Below are positions 12,654 to 25,994 of a stretch of DNA of 64,000 bases, one piece after another. Source of the stretch: Clonostachys chloroleuca (lineage: Eukaryota; Ascomycota; Sordariomycetes; Hypocreales; Bionectriaceae); contig JBANAY010000003.1 in assembly GCA_037952775.1 (NCBI GenBank), positions 24,676,001 through 24,740,000 of the forward strand, written 5' to 3'. Position 1 is the stretch's first letter, and every line of letters starts with the position of its first letter. The position numbers were made by a program, and so were the translations under genes. The notes beneath the pieces were generated by a model. It saw only the letters and a list, made by a program, of their open reading frames with translations, made no database searches and was not told the DNA's origin.

Positions 12654-15600
12654 CTACCAGAAGCTGCACCATCCTATATAATGTTGACACAAGTTCTCGA
12701 GCCTCGTGGCCTCGACAATAAGCTTGTTGACCTGGTTGACGACGTCAAGCTCCTCCTCAGGCTTGAAATCGCGACCAGTCAGCTTCTGCTGCACACGATC
12801 CAGTACCTCCAATGCCCTTGCATTTTGGCTCTCGGTCTCTTGGCCGTTAACGTTATTATTCGCACCATTGACCATGTTGCCATTCTCAACCCCTGTGCCA
12901 GTCGTGCTAGTTGTGCGGGCTCGGGGACGTCCAGGAGGTGCCCCTGACAAATCGCCATTTGCGAGTAGCGCCGAAGGTGCGATATCAGCCTCCAGTATGG
13001 ACTGTCGCCTGGCTCGAGCCCCGTTGGGTACGACCATGGTAGACTCCCTCTCTGTCCGGAAATCTGGGCCGGCAGGCGAGGCATTGTTAGTGAGACGCCA
13101 TGTGAGAAGAGGGTCGTGGATAAACTAAAAGATTCAGAGTTAGCAGACTTATTCCTTGGCTGAGCGTGAAAAAAAAGATGATGGGAAATGTAGATGTGGA
13201 CTTACAGCTTCTAGAACCGCCATCACGCTCTCCTTGTTCTCTCGTAGCACCCTCATGACTTGTTCGCACGTAATACGGAAGCTACCTTCGATGTTGCTAA
13301 CCTCCATTGCGTAGGTGAGCATCCGCGTCAATCGGAACGGAACCCTCTCAGGGTACTTCTCTCGCTTCATCGCCACCTCGAAACAGTCACCGAAATCAAT
13401 GTGGATAATCTTTCCAGTGATACGGTCAAGCATCAAATTGGAAGGATGACGGTCGCCAAGGCCGAGGATGTATCCTACCATCGACATTACACCTAGTGAA
13501 CGAGTGTAGTTCGTGCGTCGCTCGAGCCAAGCCTCGGACGACTTGGACTTGAGCCATAGGACTCGGTACAAGTCCTGCCCCGTGGTATTATCAAGAGCAT
13601 AACCAAATACTTCCACTTTCTGCATGAGAGTGAGGTTATCATAGTCAGGTGCCATCTGGAGCATGATGCGGTGTTCGATGTTGAGGAGAATCTTCCGGCT
13701 TTCACGGTACTCCCGGATGAGCACGTGGAGTGTATCACTGTTGGGGACCCAGCCGAGTAGACCAGAGTTCTGCGAGAGCGGGATGGCGGGGTACCGCTGG
13801 ATGTTGAGATGTCGCTTGAAACACTCCGAGTCGTTGGCGAGCAGTGTGTTGCAGAGTCCAAAGAGCTGCATGACACGCTCGTCCTGTCGGATATCTTCGT
13901 GACCCTTCAGCAAGAATGCATAAGCCACACCGTCGCTTCCATTCGCGGTTAACTTCCTTGGTCTTTGTTTAGATGCAATGACTGTAAACGTCGTCTCAAA
14001 CGACATGATTCGCACAATTGGTTGTCCGCTTTTGTATGTACCTGGAACGGCGAGGTCGAGGTTCTTGGCCGTGAGCAGCTTGGGGGAGCAATAGGTCAGC
14101 TCCAGAGTAGTAACCTGTGGCAGCTGCTTTGAGATGCGGCGGAAAACCTGATAGTAAAGATCCCACGCTTGATTAAGATCATTTACGTCCCCGCTCTGTT
14201 CGTATTGATGGCACCACTCTTGAGCCTCCTTAAGGTCGCGGCCAAACGCCTGGGCAAATGAGATTTCACGGAGCGTCTCTGGTCCTCGCTCTAGAAGATC
14301 ATGTAGAGGCTCCAGCGTGGCAAACATGCCCTCGATATTGTGATCGCCAAAGTACAACCGCGAGGCCTCCTCCAGGCCCTCATGCCAGAGCTCGTGCCAG
14401 AGAACGGCAACACGGATGAGTTCATGACTCACTGTCTCTGCCTGTGCGACTAGGTTCGCGCTGTGCTGCCGCATACTGTCCATAATTTGAGCTGCCGATT
14501 TGGAGCGGCGGCTATTCTTCCAAGACTTCATCGCGACAGTCAAGGGATAAACCAGCGCCTGTGGGTGGGCGCGACCCACGTCTGCCAACAGGTTGTGCAC
14601 GGATTGCTGGACTCTCTTATTCGGCTGGTTGATTCTAGCGATAAGTTGAGGGATGACCTCCAGCCATGTGTCCACGCTAACATTGGCAAAACCCTCGGTG
14701 ACTGCCGAATTAACTTCGGGGAACGCGCCATGTGTAAACCACAAGGTTAACAAACGAAGGGTGTCCTGGAGCGAGCTGCCCTGGGAAAGGGCGATCGACT
14801 TGAAAAACCCCTTGATGGCGGGGACGACGTGCTCGATGAGCGAAGCTTGGCTGCTCTTGGGCATGCCAGCATCATTGCGGGCGGTCATCTGCTGAACGAC
14901 CTCGAAGTTGGCCAAAGCCCAGGCATGCCATGCCTTGTACCAACGAGGGTTATACCGGGTAGCTTGTGCGTATGAACCCAAGATGTCATGCAAGTACTCC
15001 TCTTGCCAGTCGTCCTTGTTGAGCGCCACCATCCACTCGCCCTGTCGTAAGTAGCACTTGGCGAGCAGAACAGTTTGATCGTACAGCGCACGCTTAGTCT
15101 GGGGGCTCATAACCGACGGATCAATGTACTGCTGCTGGAAGCCGTACTCGGTGGGGAGATTCATCTCGCTGCCTGTCTGCGCCGTGAGATGCGCCTTGGC
15201 AACATCAAGACGGTGCGCGGTCTCATTGGTGAATTTTCTCAGGCAGTACAGCGTCTTCTCGGCAGTCTGTGATGTGCGATTGACAGACTGTTGGGCAATC
15301 TCCCACTGATACTTGAGGACGGCATAAATGACTTGCGCATGGATATTACGAGGGCCAGCCACATTGCTATCCTCCCAGTATGGAATAACAGTCTCAAGAC
15401 TCTTATCAGTGCCAATGAGCTGCTTCAGTGACTTCTCGGCGAGACCCATGCGGCCGGACTTACGGCAGAGGTTCGCAAATTTGATCCACATGTCCATGTT
15501 CTCATTGGGTGTGATGACGAGGGCACGAAGTCGCAATACACGCGCCCACACGTCAACATTGCGCTGGCATCCCTTAAGACGAGTCTCCCACGTCTTGCGC

Positions 15601-18600
15601 ATGACCGCCTGCTTCTTCTCGTCACATTGCTTGTACACGATGAGTTCTTCCAATTCAGCAAGCATCTGAACTCGGACAACGACTTGGTAGGCTCGGTTGT
15701 ATGACTCGCTAACCAACGCACTGAGCTCAGTATCAAGTCCCTCGCGAGCCTGATGGACGCAGTTGATAGCCTCACGGAACTGGTTCCTGTGTAAAGCCAG
15801 GATGGCACCAAAGAACGCGCGATCGGGGGAATATCGCTTAAGTGATGAGAGGTAATTATCCATAGAATCCCACTTGCCCTGACCCCATGCGGCAGCCGTT
15901 GCCAGCGGCGCAATTCTTCGTTGAACCTCGGTAGACGAGTTGGCCCACGTTGTGCTGGTCAGGTATGCGAGCGCATCCCACTCTCCAAGTGCGTGCAAAC
16001 ACCTCATCTTACCCATGACGATGTCAACAGGGGTGGGTTGGTCTTCTGGGATCTCTGCTTCACGCTTATTGTAAAACTCGAGAGCCTCTTCCCACCTCTC
16101 AAGCTTCTCGAACCAAGTCTCGCGAAGCTGAATGCCATCCTTATACAGCTGGGCTCTTCGCAGGATACCAATAGCTGCATCAGACTGCTGCAGTTGGTTG
16201 TTGATGACAATCAGCGCCTCCACCGCGCCACTGCTCTGATCCTGCAAAAACTCGAGTTCCTTGTAATGGAGCGCCTTTGCATATGCATGGCATCGCGCGG
16301 CCTCTCTTCCGAGAACCCTGATGTCGATCGGCAGTGCCTTATCATCATGTTCCATAAACTCGGCAAGGTTCAGAAGAAGACCAAGCAGATCCGGGGGGAC
16401 ATGCTCAGATTTGATGGCGCTTTCAATATTCTGGATAAGTTCTTCCTGGAACTGTTCATAAAGCTCGCTCCAGCAGGATACAAATGCTGAGTTGAACAGC
16501 TCACGAGCGAGAGGAGGGTAGAGACTAGCCAAGCTCGCACAGGCTCGCAGAGCATGATTGGGCGACTCGCTGAGCAAGGTTGTGCTGAAACGTCGAAGCC
16601 ACTCTTGCCAATCCTCCTTTGTAGACTTGCCCCGGGTATCCCATGCACCCTTCAAGTGGATGGCATTCATCTCCAGTTTCTTGGTTCCGAGATCGGCAAA
16701 GGCAGGCTCATCCAACCCATCATTAAAACGAGCCTCAGAGCTTAGGTCATGCGGAAGACCCTCACCCTTCTGCAGCTTGCTAAGCATCAAGTCATAGTTT
16801 TGATGCTGAATCTGATGTTGCGTGATAATCTTGTTGACCGTTCCGGCAAAGTGCAAGTAGTCCTTTCCAAGCTGCTGGATCAATGCGCAGAGCGTGTCGA
16901 GCGCGGCGAGCCGAAGAGACGGTTCGCCCGCATCGATGATTCGAGTGAGAGGGTGAATGATCTTGGCTGCATAATCATTCAGGTTTACCTGTTTAGATAT
17001 CTTGCCGATTGTCTCGATGGCTGATTTCCGGATGGACAGGGGTTGGCCCTGCTTCTCGAACGTCCTTACGATGACTGGAATGATCAGATGCATGTACTCC
17101 TCAGCACTCGCACCAAATACCAGGAAGGCATGCAGCACCTTCTCCGAGGGAGTCCGCTTGGCGCTCGCATCCTTGTCGAGAACGCCAAGCATGAGAGGCA
17201 AGAGTCCGGCGAGGTAGATTTTGAACTCTCCCTCAAGAGACCTGGAAATGGCCTCGACGAGATACAAAATGGTAGTTTGCAGCGTCGCAGAAGTATTCCA
17301 GTATTCCTGAAGGGCATCGACAATATCCGGCAGATAATTTCTAATATGCTGTCGCACAATGTTGACCAATGTCGCAAGTTGATTAAAATACGATTCAAGG
17401 CGCGTCGATGTGGACGATCTTATCACCATGAGAAACGCCGGAACAATACGTTCGAGGAAGGATACACATTCGAGACCAAGTGTGCGGAAGATGTTCATGA
17501 TGGCTTCGATCACTGCCGCATGATGCTGGACCAGGGATGGGTCCTTCAGGATCTGCAGAAGGGCATTGATGGCAACAGTTGGGTAGTACTCTTTGTTAGA
17601 AGGCGTCAACCCGGTCATCATCAATGAAATGTCCGTCATCTGGTTAGACTCGGCTAGGCGCTGGTTCTCTGGGGTTCTCTCTTCCACCTGCTGGTGCTTG
17701 TACGGGTCCAGGGCTCCCAGAATTCCCATCAATTTAATGGTTTCCTGTCTCAGTCGGACGACGTGACCTTCGGTGCGGATAATATTCTGTAGAAGCTCCA
17801 AGAGCTGTGGGTATTCGAGGTAGGGTGCAATGACATAGCCGGAGTTGCTGGCCAACTGACCCAAAGCATGCAGTGCTGCTTCCCGTTTATTATTCGAGCT
17901 CTGGTCTTGGAGGGCATTGATGATGATGGGCATGAGCTTGTCCTTGTAAGGGAGCATGTCCTCGCCTCCCACCGTGGCCAGCTCGCCAATCGCCTTAAGA
18001 ATGGTTGCAGCCACTGATGGACTAGGGTCGCTTGCTTTGGGTAACAGAACCGAGATCATGGGCTCGACATATGGCTTGATCAGCGACTGAGCATTCTGAA
18101 CAAGGAGACTGAGAAGTTTTGCGCTCTCTTCCTTGCTGCGCGCGACGTCTGAGAATTCCAGCTCAGTGAGCATCTGGATGAGCGTCTTGCGAAGGGATGG
18201 AATGACATAGGCGGGGTTGAATTGGGCAAGGCGACCAATGATAGAAATGGCCACCTCGCGGATGGCAAAAACCTCGTCGTTGAGGGCAAAGAAGAGGACA
18301 CGAATATTCTCTGCCTTGGCTAGGTGGCGGTCGAAACGCTCATCCAGGGCTGCCAAGACGGTGCGGCGTATGTTTTGCTCCGGGTCGGAGACTCCCACAG
18401 TCAATAGTTTCTCAATAACATCCCCGACAACCTGGAGTGCGTGGTAACTTGTCTGGTTGACGATAGGGTCGCGGACATATAGCTGGCAGCAAGTCAGAGC
18501 TGCCGCTTCTCTAATCTCTGGGTTCTCGTCCTCGACGTATTTTATAGCGACATCGCGAACAAATTCATTGAGCACATGGCCAGTGAAATCAAAGCTTCCA

Positions 18601-20178
18601 AGGGTTCTGAGTGCCAATTTAACCTCTGATTTTCGATGTTCGTACGCCTGGGGGTCCTTTGGATCCTTGGGGATGATGGGTACTGAGTTCAGCGTGTTTG
18701 GCTGGGGAGCACCAAGAGGCTTGAATTGCTCGCCGCACAAAACGACGCTGAGCATATCAAGAAGGCGCTCTTGAATTGTCGGCTTGACCGGGGGGATGTA
18801 AAAGGCCATGTCGACCAAGGCTTGCGTCAGTTTAGGCGTGAGATCGCATTCGAAGATGGGATCTAAAAGGGCTTCCATGTATTTGCTTAGGGTCTGGCCT
18901 ACGGCGACAGCAAGGCGGCTGATGCAGTCAAACACCGGGTCAACTGTCCCTCGCTTACGAGAAGCCACGCTGAGACCCTCACGCACGTAGATGAGGACGC
19001 CATCGAGGTAGGGAGCAATGGCACTCTTGACGGAGTTGGCAATGTTTCCGATGGCCAAGAACGCATCGTTACGCTCCTTGTCCTTCTTCAGCATGCCGGA
19101 CAGGAAGACCATGAACTTGTGGAGCCAGGACTGGGCGAAATCCGAGGGCGAGTAGCTGGCAAGGTCGGGAATGAGTATAACAACCGTCTTTCGAATCGTG
19201 GCGTCGCGATGGTCCTTGTGCTTGAAGACAATGTCGCAGGTCTCCTGGTAGTGCTCTTGCATGAACATACCTCCCTGTTCGAGAAGCTCCTTGAGGACGA
19301 GCAGAGAGGCATGTACAGACTCGATTGTTCCAATCCGTAAACCCTGCCTCGCTTCGTTGTACATTTTTGTCATCCATAGCTGCTTCAAGTCCTGGTCTCG
19401 TTCGCGGATGATCTTGAAACAGGCGCTAACTGTCTCGGCGGCGGTCGCGCGGATGAGCTGTCTGGGATCGCGAAGAACCACCCAGATCCAGTCGAAGATG
19501 GTCGGAATATATTGGTACATGAGAGTCGGGGCATTCCTTGCAAGTTCTCGTAGAACAAGCGCGGCACTATAGCGACGTTCTTCGACGCGGTCGTTCTGGA
19601 GCCATTCGAGGGCTGTGTTGACTTCGGAATCGACGAGTCGGGAGATCATGGAGCCACCGGGGCGGCAAAGCTTTCCTAGAGCGATGGCAGCCGGCTGCAT
19701 AGGGTTTATATCTTTCCCTCTTAGGATTGTTTTGAGGTTGGTCGTGAATCGGGCGTATTTTGCGGCGACATCAACACCCTCGAAGTCGATGAGGGCATCG
19801 AGGGCGTAAATTCCACCGAGGCGCTCGTACGCATCGCTTCCATGGGCCATAAGCTGTGTAATCTTATTATTCACAGTGTTGTAGAAGTCGGCAAACTGCT
19901 CGGGATTCAAGTCTGTACCACCAGGGTTAGCCGCCAATTGGAAGCAATGTCATTGTCCGGTTGAGGGAGGGGGTTACGTGCCTCGGTGGCAAACCGTCAC
20001 GAGCTCCCGGAGCTGCAAAGCAGCTCGGTGTCGCACATCATCACCGGCCCTAGAAAAACAAGAAGTCAGCTGGCAGGCAGTATGCGATGGAGCGATGTGT
20101 AGAGACGAACCTCGAGCGCAGACCGCGGGAGATGATCTCCAGCCGCTCCAGGGCGACCTGCTGTTGTGGGTGCGCCAT
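12654..20178 (-). CDS. tor: TOR serine/threonine kinase (PIKK family)
   Basis: Four exons, 20178-20111, 20049-19982, 19912-13206 and 13124-12654, give about 2,437 aa, full length for TOR. Domains in order: HEAT repeats over the N-terminal half, a FAT region, the FRB domain ([13 protein letters not shown] and [14 protein letters not shown], with the Ser of the rapamycin-FKBP12 site conserved), the kinase ([43 protein letters not shown]), and a C-terminal FATC ending [13 protein letters not shown]. The first two 68-nt exons encode [19 protein letters not shown] and the first HEAT segment. The junction of exon 2 to 3 ([14 protein letters not shown]) works only with a GC donor at 19981 and a CAG acceptor at 19913; the nearby GTAACC donor gives the wrong phase. 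The last intron (81 nt) precedes [14 protein letters not shown] is the catalytic subunit of TORC1/TORC2, controlling growth, translation and autophagy in response to nutrients. A single intact copy; essential in fungi. Confidence 0.96.
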
Positions 20179-21405
20179 CCTCCCCTACGGGCGCTCGCTG
20201 CCCATGGATCAGCGCTGCATGTACTATCGAAGTGCTTCGTGAAGCTTTGGGGTATGAATGTCGTCAAGTGGAAGATCGTGGATCGATTTGGTGACGTGGA
20301 AGTTGCGCGCTTTCGTTTTAAGGTTCTCGTCCCTCAGCTCCGTCCCTCAGGCAGCAACGGATGCCACCTGACAAAGCGAGCGAAATGGCCAAGAAAGGGA
20401 TATCAAGTAGAACGCAGGGCGGCTGCACAGTTCGCCGTCGGATGAGTGGCCAGCGAGGTGGCCTCGAACAAGTTTGGCAAGCTGAGAGCTGATGTCAGGT
20501 GGAAATGCGATGCTGCCGCGATGAAGTCAATATCCTTGGTGGAGAAGGTCGGTCGTGGTCCTCGTGTGTACGTACCGTGCCTGTACCCACAATTCGAACA
20601 CAGCGGTAGGGGCTCAATTGAGGACAATCGGTGCATGTACCTGACTACCAGCCGCAGTGTCCGCAACTTCGGGGCTGAACAGATTGCGGGGTTGGGCGCA
20701 GAGCAATTGTTCTCTATATTCTCTCAATTCAGATCCCAAACATTAGAGGTGAAGTATGCAAGTTGGTTATCGCAGGAAGATCCTTTGACAATCCGATACC
20801 GTGGTATTCACCCAAAGCCCAGGTACAGACAAAGGTACTTGATTACAGCGAGGGACCCATATAATCCTCAGGATCTCAAGCTCAGCGTAAATAAAGGTGG
20901 GTCTGCGGTGCCTGGACCAGTCACAGGCGGGGAAATACAGGTCGCAGCGCAGTGCTACAGTTTCATCACAGCCCCTGCACGCCCTGAGGTGCTTGACGCT
21001 ATTGAGTGCTGGAGCGTTCGCCAGAGGGAGCCACAGCACTGGCTTGCGGCAACTTGCGGGGGTGCAGTGGCCCCAGTGGGTGCCCGATCCGTCAGATGCG
21101 CCCCAAAGTGCACGATGAGTGCGCTGCAGCTCCATCAAATGTGGCGTGGCACGTGCAGGCGCAGTTCTTTGCTCTTATCGGATATCGAAGGCTGAGGTGA
21201 GGGTTCGCTCAAAGAGCAAAAAGTCACCCGATTTACAGGCGCTTCTCTAAGCGAACACCTGATTCACCTCCCACCGACAAACCAGGTGCGCACACCAACT
21301 TGTTTCTCCTCTCTCCCCTTTGTCTAACTCTCCTTTTCCCCTCTCATCCGCTTCTGCCCGCCCCCCGATTGCCCATCTACCAACAACCCCTCGCAGCCTG
21401 CCACC
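20179..21405. other. divergent intergenic region between TOR and rtf2
   Basis: Holds the divergent promoters of TOR (minus) and rtf2 (plus). The plus strand is unusually open: one frame runs from 19978 to 21195 with a single TGA at 20443-20445. I do not recognise the translation, and part of it is antisense to TOR exons 1-2, so I do not call a gene. 21300-21400 is a pyrimidine-rich leader typical of a fungal promoter and 5' untranslated region. Confidence 0.4.
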
Positions 21406-22251
21406 ATGGGTAACGATGGTGGCTCCATCCCCAAGAGGCGGGAACTCGTCAAGAACGCTGCACGAGCGCCAACTATCTCCGAGCTTAAGTCCACCGCCCT
21501 CGAGTCCCTCGGCCACGCGTGGTCACATTGCGCCCTCTCCGGCGACCAGATCGACCTCGCCTCTGTTGCCTCCGACTGGCGCGGCCGCCTGTTCAACTAC
21601 GAATCCATCCTCAAGGGCCTGATGCCCTCCGACGAACCTTCCCCCGCCGAAGTCACACCCGCCACACTGGGCATCCGATCGCTTCGAGATGTTACAAAAC
21701 TAAAGTTCTCCAAAACCGGCGACAAGTGGACATGCCCCATCTCCATGAAGGAGATGGGTCCTGCTACCAAGGCCGTCTATCTCGTTCCTTGCGGCCATAC
21801 CTTTGCCGATGTCGCAATCAAGGAAATCCCCGACAACATGTGCCCCTCGTGTGCCGAGGTATTCAGCCACGAACATGTCATCCCCATCCTGCCCATTGCG
21901 CCGATAGAGGTCTCGCGCTTGGAGCAGAGGATCGAGAAGTTGCGTGCAACCGGCCACACTCATACACTGAAAAAGGACAAATCCGACAAGAAGAAGAAGA
22001 AGCGCAAGGCCGACGAAGTGGACGCCGAGAGCACTGTCGAAAAGTCCAGGGAGCAGATTGGCCGTAAGGAGGGCAGCAACGGCATCCCTGAAAGGAAGAA
22101 AACCACAATCGAATCCCGAATCAGCGGCATCAACAACCCAATGGCTGCCTCGCTTACGGCCAAGGTGCTGGCAGAGCAGGAGGAGCGTAATAAGCGACGA
22201 AAGCTGGCTGCAGGTCTTCTAGGAGGGAAAAGCGAAGCAGCCAGAGGTTGA
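21406..22251 (+). CDS. rtf2: replication termination factor 2 (Rtf2)
   Basis: A single-exon gene of 281 aa. The start MGNDGGSIPKRRELVKN is the hallmark N-terminus of Rtf2. Residues 105-155 hold the degenerate RING-like (C2HC2-type) domain: WTCPISMKEMG, LVPCGHTFAD and NMCPSCAEVF. A basic Lys/Arg-rich tail follows (KKDKSDKKKKKRKADEVD), ending ...NPMAASLTAKVLAEQEE, also typical of the family. In fission yeast Rtf2 stabilises replication fork arrest at the mating-type barrier, and in human cells RTF2 is removed from stalled forks by the proteasome; it is also linked to splicing. Divergently placed from TOR with about 1.2 kb between them. Confidence 0.95.
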   Translation: MGNDGGSIPKRRELVKNAARAPTISELKSTALESLGHAWSHCALSGDQIDLASVASDWRGRLFNYESILKGLMPSDEPSPAEVTPATLGIRSLRDVTKLKFSKTGDKWTCPISMKEMGPATKAVYLVPCGHTFADVAIKEIPDNMCPSCAEVFSHEHVIPILPIAPIEVSRLEQRIEKLRATGHTHTLKKDKSDKKKKKRKADEVDAESTVEKSREQIGRKEGSNGIPERKKTTIESRISGINNPMAASLTAKVLAEQEERNKRRKLAAGLLGGKSEAARG

Positions 22252-22819
22252 AGGCTCAATACGATACCTCACCAAAACAAAATAATACACCAGTTCATCA
22301 TGATATGAGACCAGCTCGAGAATTCTTGGGGACTCGGCCCCAGAGCCCCTCATGGCACATAATTCGATATCCGGTCTTCAAGACCTTCACTAGAACACCC
22401 CAAGCACATTGGGCATCCAGATCGAGAGATGGCTGCCTGCATCTGCGCAGCGCATCACCAACCTGACTCGAGTTCTTCAATCGTTGGTGAGTGCTGCCGC
22501 TCCGAGCAAGCTGAATACATGGCCATGATGCGCTCCTATATGCCAGCATGACGCGCCAACATTCACATCCATCGGCAGCTCGCACCATCTGCACCCCTCA
22601 TTCCCCTTACCCCATCCCCTCCCCCACGCCCAGGCTTATCCCCTTGGTACTACGTGATGGCTTCCTTTCGTTAACCTAGTTTTCTTTATTTGTATATGAG
22701 AACCGGGATGAGACTCGAACATAACATAGAAATTCATAGCGAAACACAAATGAAGAATAGATGAACAGGGTATCTTATTTATGCTTGCTGCTCCATGTTA
22801 TAACTCCGATGCCAGAACT
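22252..22819. other. convergent 3' intergenic region
   Basis: Between the 3' ends of rtf2 (plus) and the second zinc-cluster factor (minus). No coding signal seen. Confidence 0.4.
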
Positions 22820-24703
22820 CTAGAACTCCCAGAAAAACTTCTTGATCTTCCACTCTGTCTCCCCCAACCCAGGATCCTTGAACACCGTGACTCGAGCTCC
22901 GCCATTAGTCTTCTGCATGATCAGCACGTTCCGTAACCGACGCTCTGCGGGTATCCGAAACGGCGCCACCAGCCTGCCCGGGTCCAAGCCGCTCAACTCC
23001 TCCATCATCTCCATCCCAGCCGTAACGACCGAAGACCCCGACGACTCCGATCCGTCAGGCGACTCAAGCCGGCCAACAGGCGGAACCCGCGGCCCATCCT
23101 CGTTTATCGACAGATTCGCCATACTGGGCACCTCCGTCACCCTGACAGTCGGCGGCTCCCACACCGGCACCTTCAAATCCCAGCTCACCTCATCCCACAG
23201 ATCAGCCGGCCTGGGACTACCGGCAATGTGGGCCTCCTCCATCTCCATCGACTTGACGGCAACGCCCAGGTACTCCTTCGCGCGCCAGAAGTTCTCCCGC
23301 CGGCTCGCCACCTCCTTCCGCCCCAGCAGCCGGATCGCCGCCCGCCGCAGCATCGGGTGCCGGCACTTCATCGCGACCCAGTACAGCGGCGGCACGAACT
23401 CCGTCTCGAACACGAACGACGCCGCGTCCTTGCCCCTAAGGGAGGGCGCGGCGGCGATGCCTGACGCGGCGTGGGAGACGATGGCGCCGAACCCGGCGAG
23501 GTGGTCGTCGAAGACGAGCTCGTTGGGGCCCATGGTCGTGGAGACCCAGATGTGCGCCGTGTGGTAGTACATGTGCAGCAGGTCCTGCAGGGCCGTCTTG
23601 AATCCCATGGTCGCCTCGAGGACGGCGAAGGAGGTTCTCCACTCGGCGAGGCGGGCGAGGATGGCGCGCTGGCGGGAGACCATGCCCTGGAGCTGGTCCT
23701 GGGTGATGGTGGGGTCGTAGACGAGCGGCATGATCTCCGTGCTGAACTGGAGGCCGCAGTTGAGGAGGCCGAAGAGGGCGTCCCGCGCCTCGTGGAGTGA
23801 GGCGAAGCTGAAGGGAACGCTCCAGTCGCCGAGGAAGAAGTCCGGGATGGAGGCCGGGTGGTGGCCGAACAGGAAGCTGGCGAGGCTCAGGCGGGTGTAT
23901 ATGGGGACGAGCACATTGCGAAGCATTTCCGCGGCCGGGGAGGATGTCATGGCCTGCGATTCGCTGATCTGGGAGAGGATATTCCTGCCCTGGGAGATGT
24001 GCACCTGGGCAGCCGCCTCGTAGTCCATGAGGAACTCAATGCAGATGAACAGCACACAGACGAGGAGGGGGATCGTAGCCGGCTCGGAGCTGTTGGAGCG
24101 GGGTTTCCATTTGGAGATGGCGGAGATGGCCTTGCTGTACTCTCCAAAAGCAAAAGTAGTGTTGGGGATGCGCGTCTCGGGTTTATCCCCAATGGCGATG
24201 ACCTTTTCATGAACGGAGCTGAGAGCAAGCAGGGCGTGGCGGACCGCAGGCTCGGTGATGGCGAGGCGGATGACCAGGCCAGACCAGAAGTCGTCGCCGC
24301 TGTCCCGGACGATTCCCCCAAGCACGGCCGATGAGCGGACGCGGTAGTAGTCAAAGGCGTGATAGTCCTCTGAGGACATGAGCTCCGGGGCAAGGTTAGG
24401 GAGCTTGCTGCTCTGGGCACGGGGCAGAGGCGCCACATAGCCGTCACATTTCCTGCCTGTCTTGGTGCACCGCAAGCAGTTGGGCTTGTTCTCGTCGCAT
24501 TTTACCTTGCGGATCCTGGGCCAGTCAGCACGGTTTGTTTCTCATTACCGAGGGCCTGGTTCAATAGCGAGCGATCCATGCTGTGCTACTTACTTGCAGG
24601 TGAGACAACCTGTCCGCACCTTTCTACTGCCCTTGCGACCCGACGGTCTGGTTGATGTCTTGGAGCTCGCATTGGACGACGGTGATCCTACCCTAGATGT
24701 CAT
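22820..24703 (-). CDS. Zn(2)Cys(6) fungal transcription factor
   Basis: Two exons, 24703-24594 and 24515-22820, with a 78-nt intron (GTAAGT donor), give 601 aa. The intron again falls inside the zinc cluster: exon 1 ends RKVRTGCLTC|K, and exon 2 continues IRKVKCDENKPNCLRCTKTG and RKCDGY, giving C-x2-C-x6-C-x5-C-x2-C-x6-C. A Ser/Thr-rich N-terminus (MTSRVGSPSSNASSKTS) precedes it. Downstream, FWSGLVIRLAITEPAVRHAL followed by LLALSSVHE is the start of the fungal regulatory region shared by many factors of this class. A Ser-rich linker near the C-terminus (ESPDGSESSGSSVVTAGM) precedes a final conserved block. Probably nuclear; targets unknown. The exon 1 start is the only ATG that supplies the first two cysteines. 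Confidence 0.88.
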
Positions 24704-25994
24704 TGTCTCGTGAATCTCTCCTGTGTGGGTTCGAGATGGATAGAGAGACAGGTCCGTAGACACACCACGGGTGCAGGCGGCAATTGCTCTGCTCTTGAAT
24801 AAAGCCAGCTCATTGAACCCGGTAGATGTCCCCCTGCTCCCGCACCATGGCCGACTCGGCTCCTCCGCTTAATAAGGGTGGCAGAGGCGTATAGAAGGAG
24901 GAGGTGGATAAGGAGCTAATTATGCACGGGGCTGTGCCTCACTGGAGGATTGGAATCGTCACAGCAGGGTCGCGTCTTAGGGCTGAGCATGGGCTGTGTG
25001 AGCCTGTGAGGGAACCAAAATATCTCCAATCATTGCCGTGGCATAAGCACAAGGTGGGGGCTGCTACAACGGCGCGTATATGCCGGGAGACTTGGGATGC
25101 TCTCATCTCGTGAACTGACGGCCTCACCTTTAATTCATCATAATACCAGTAAATTTTAAGCCAAGAATAAAGAGCCTTTACAAAACAAACAGGGGTATCG
25201 GGATCCAGGCCAATCGCAATTGGTGGACATGTCTCCAAAGCTCTGCGTCCTTTGTTTACGGTGGGGAAGAGATGCCCAATTGACGGAGAAGTTGGAAGAG
25301 GAACACCATAGTAGATGGTATATAGGCAGGATGCTTTTCCGCCGATACGTGAAATGTATAGGTATCTTGAGGGTATTTTCCATCGAAATACTAAGCGCTC
25401 CAATACGTGAAAAGACGATGTATCTCGTATTGTATTGATATTCATTTTTTCGGATATGCTCATTCATCCTCCTAGTGATGAATCACCGATGAGTCCAGTT
25501 GACAACCTTTACCTCAAGCAACGTCCCAGCCATTTAGATATACTAATGATCCAACACTACCGAGAAGTAACGAGAAATACACTGACATGCTCTTTTCTTC
25601 AATCTCTGAACTGTGTTTGACTTCGTGGCTTGAGGCTTTGGTGGCTGTGCTGTGCTATAGGGTAAGTGAAGAGCATCGGCTGACTTTGGCGGTGCAGCTG
25701 CTGCCTGATGCCTGAAGGCCGCCCCTCTGTGACCACCAATCAACGACCAACAGCTGTGCTCACTCGAGACGAACTGTTGCGCCTTGGCTTGACCTGGATG
25801 GTGCATATACAAGCCATGAAACCTCACGTCGCGAAAGAGAGAGACCCGGCGTAGAGCATCAAGTTCAGTTCATTAGAACGCGGCCATCTCGATCCGATGC
25901 TAGGTTCCACGCGCGCAGGGCTCCCCGCCATGAGTTCGACCCCGCCATCAATTGGTGACAACCAGGTCCAAGAACTCAGTTTTTCGACCAAGGC
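24704..25994. other. intergenic
   Basis: Promoter of the zinc-cluster factor on the left and of the ankyrin/ZZ gene on the right. A minus-strand frame at 24939-25463 (174 codons) has low-complexity, unfamiliar sequence and overlapping alternatives; I do not call it. Confidence 0.4.

Noticed and set aside
24939..25463. 174-codon minus-strand frame
   Set aside because: Unfamiliar residues, two other overlapping frames of similar size, and no start context; probably chance.
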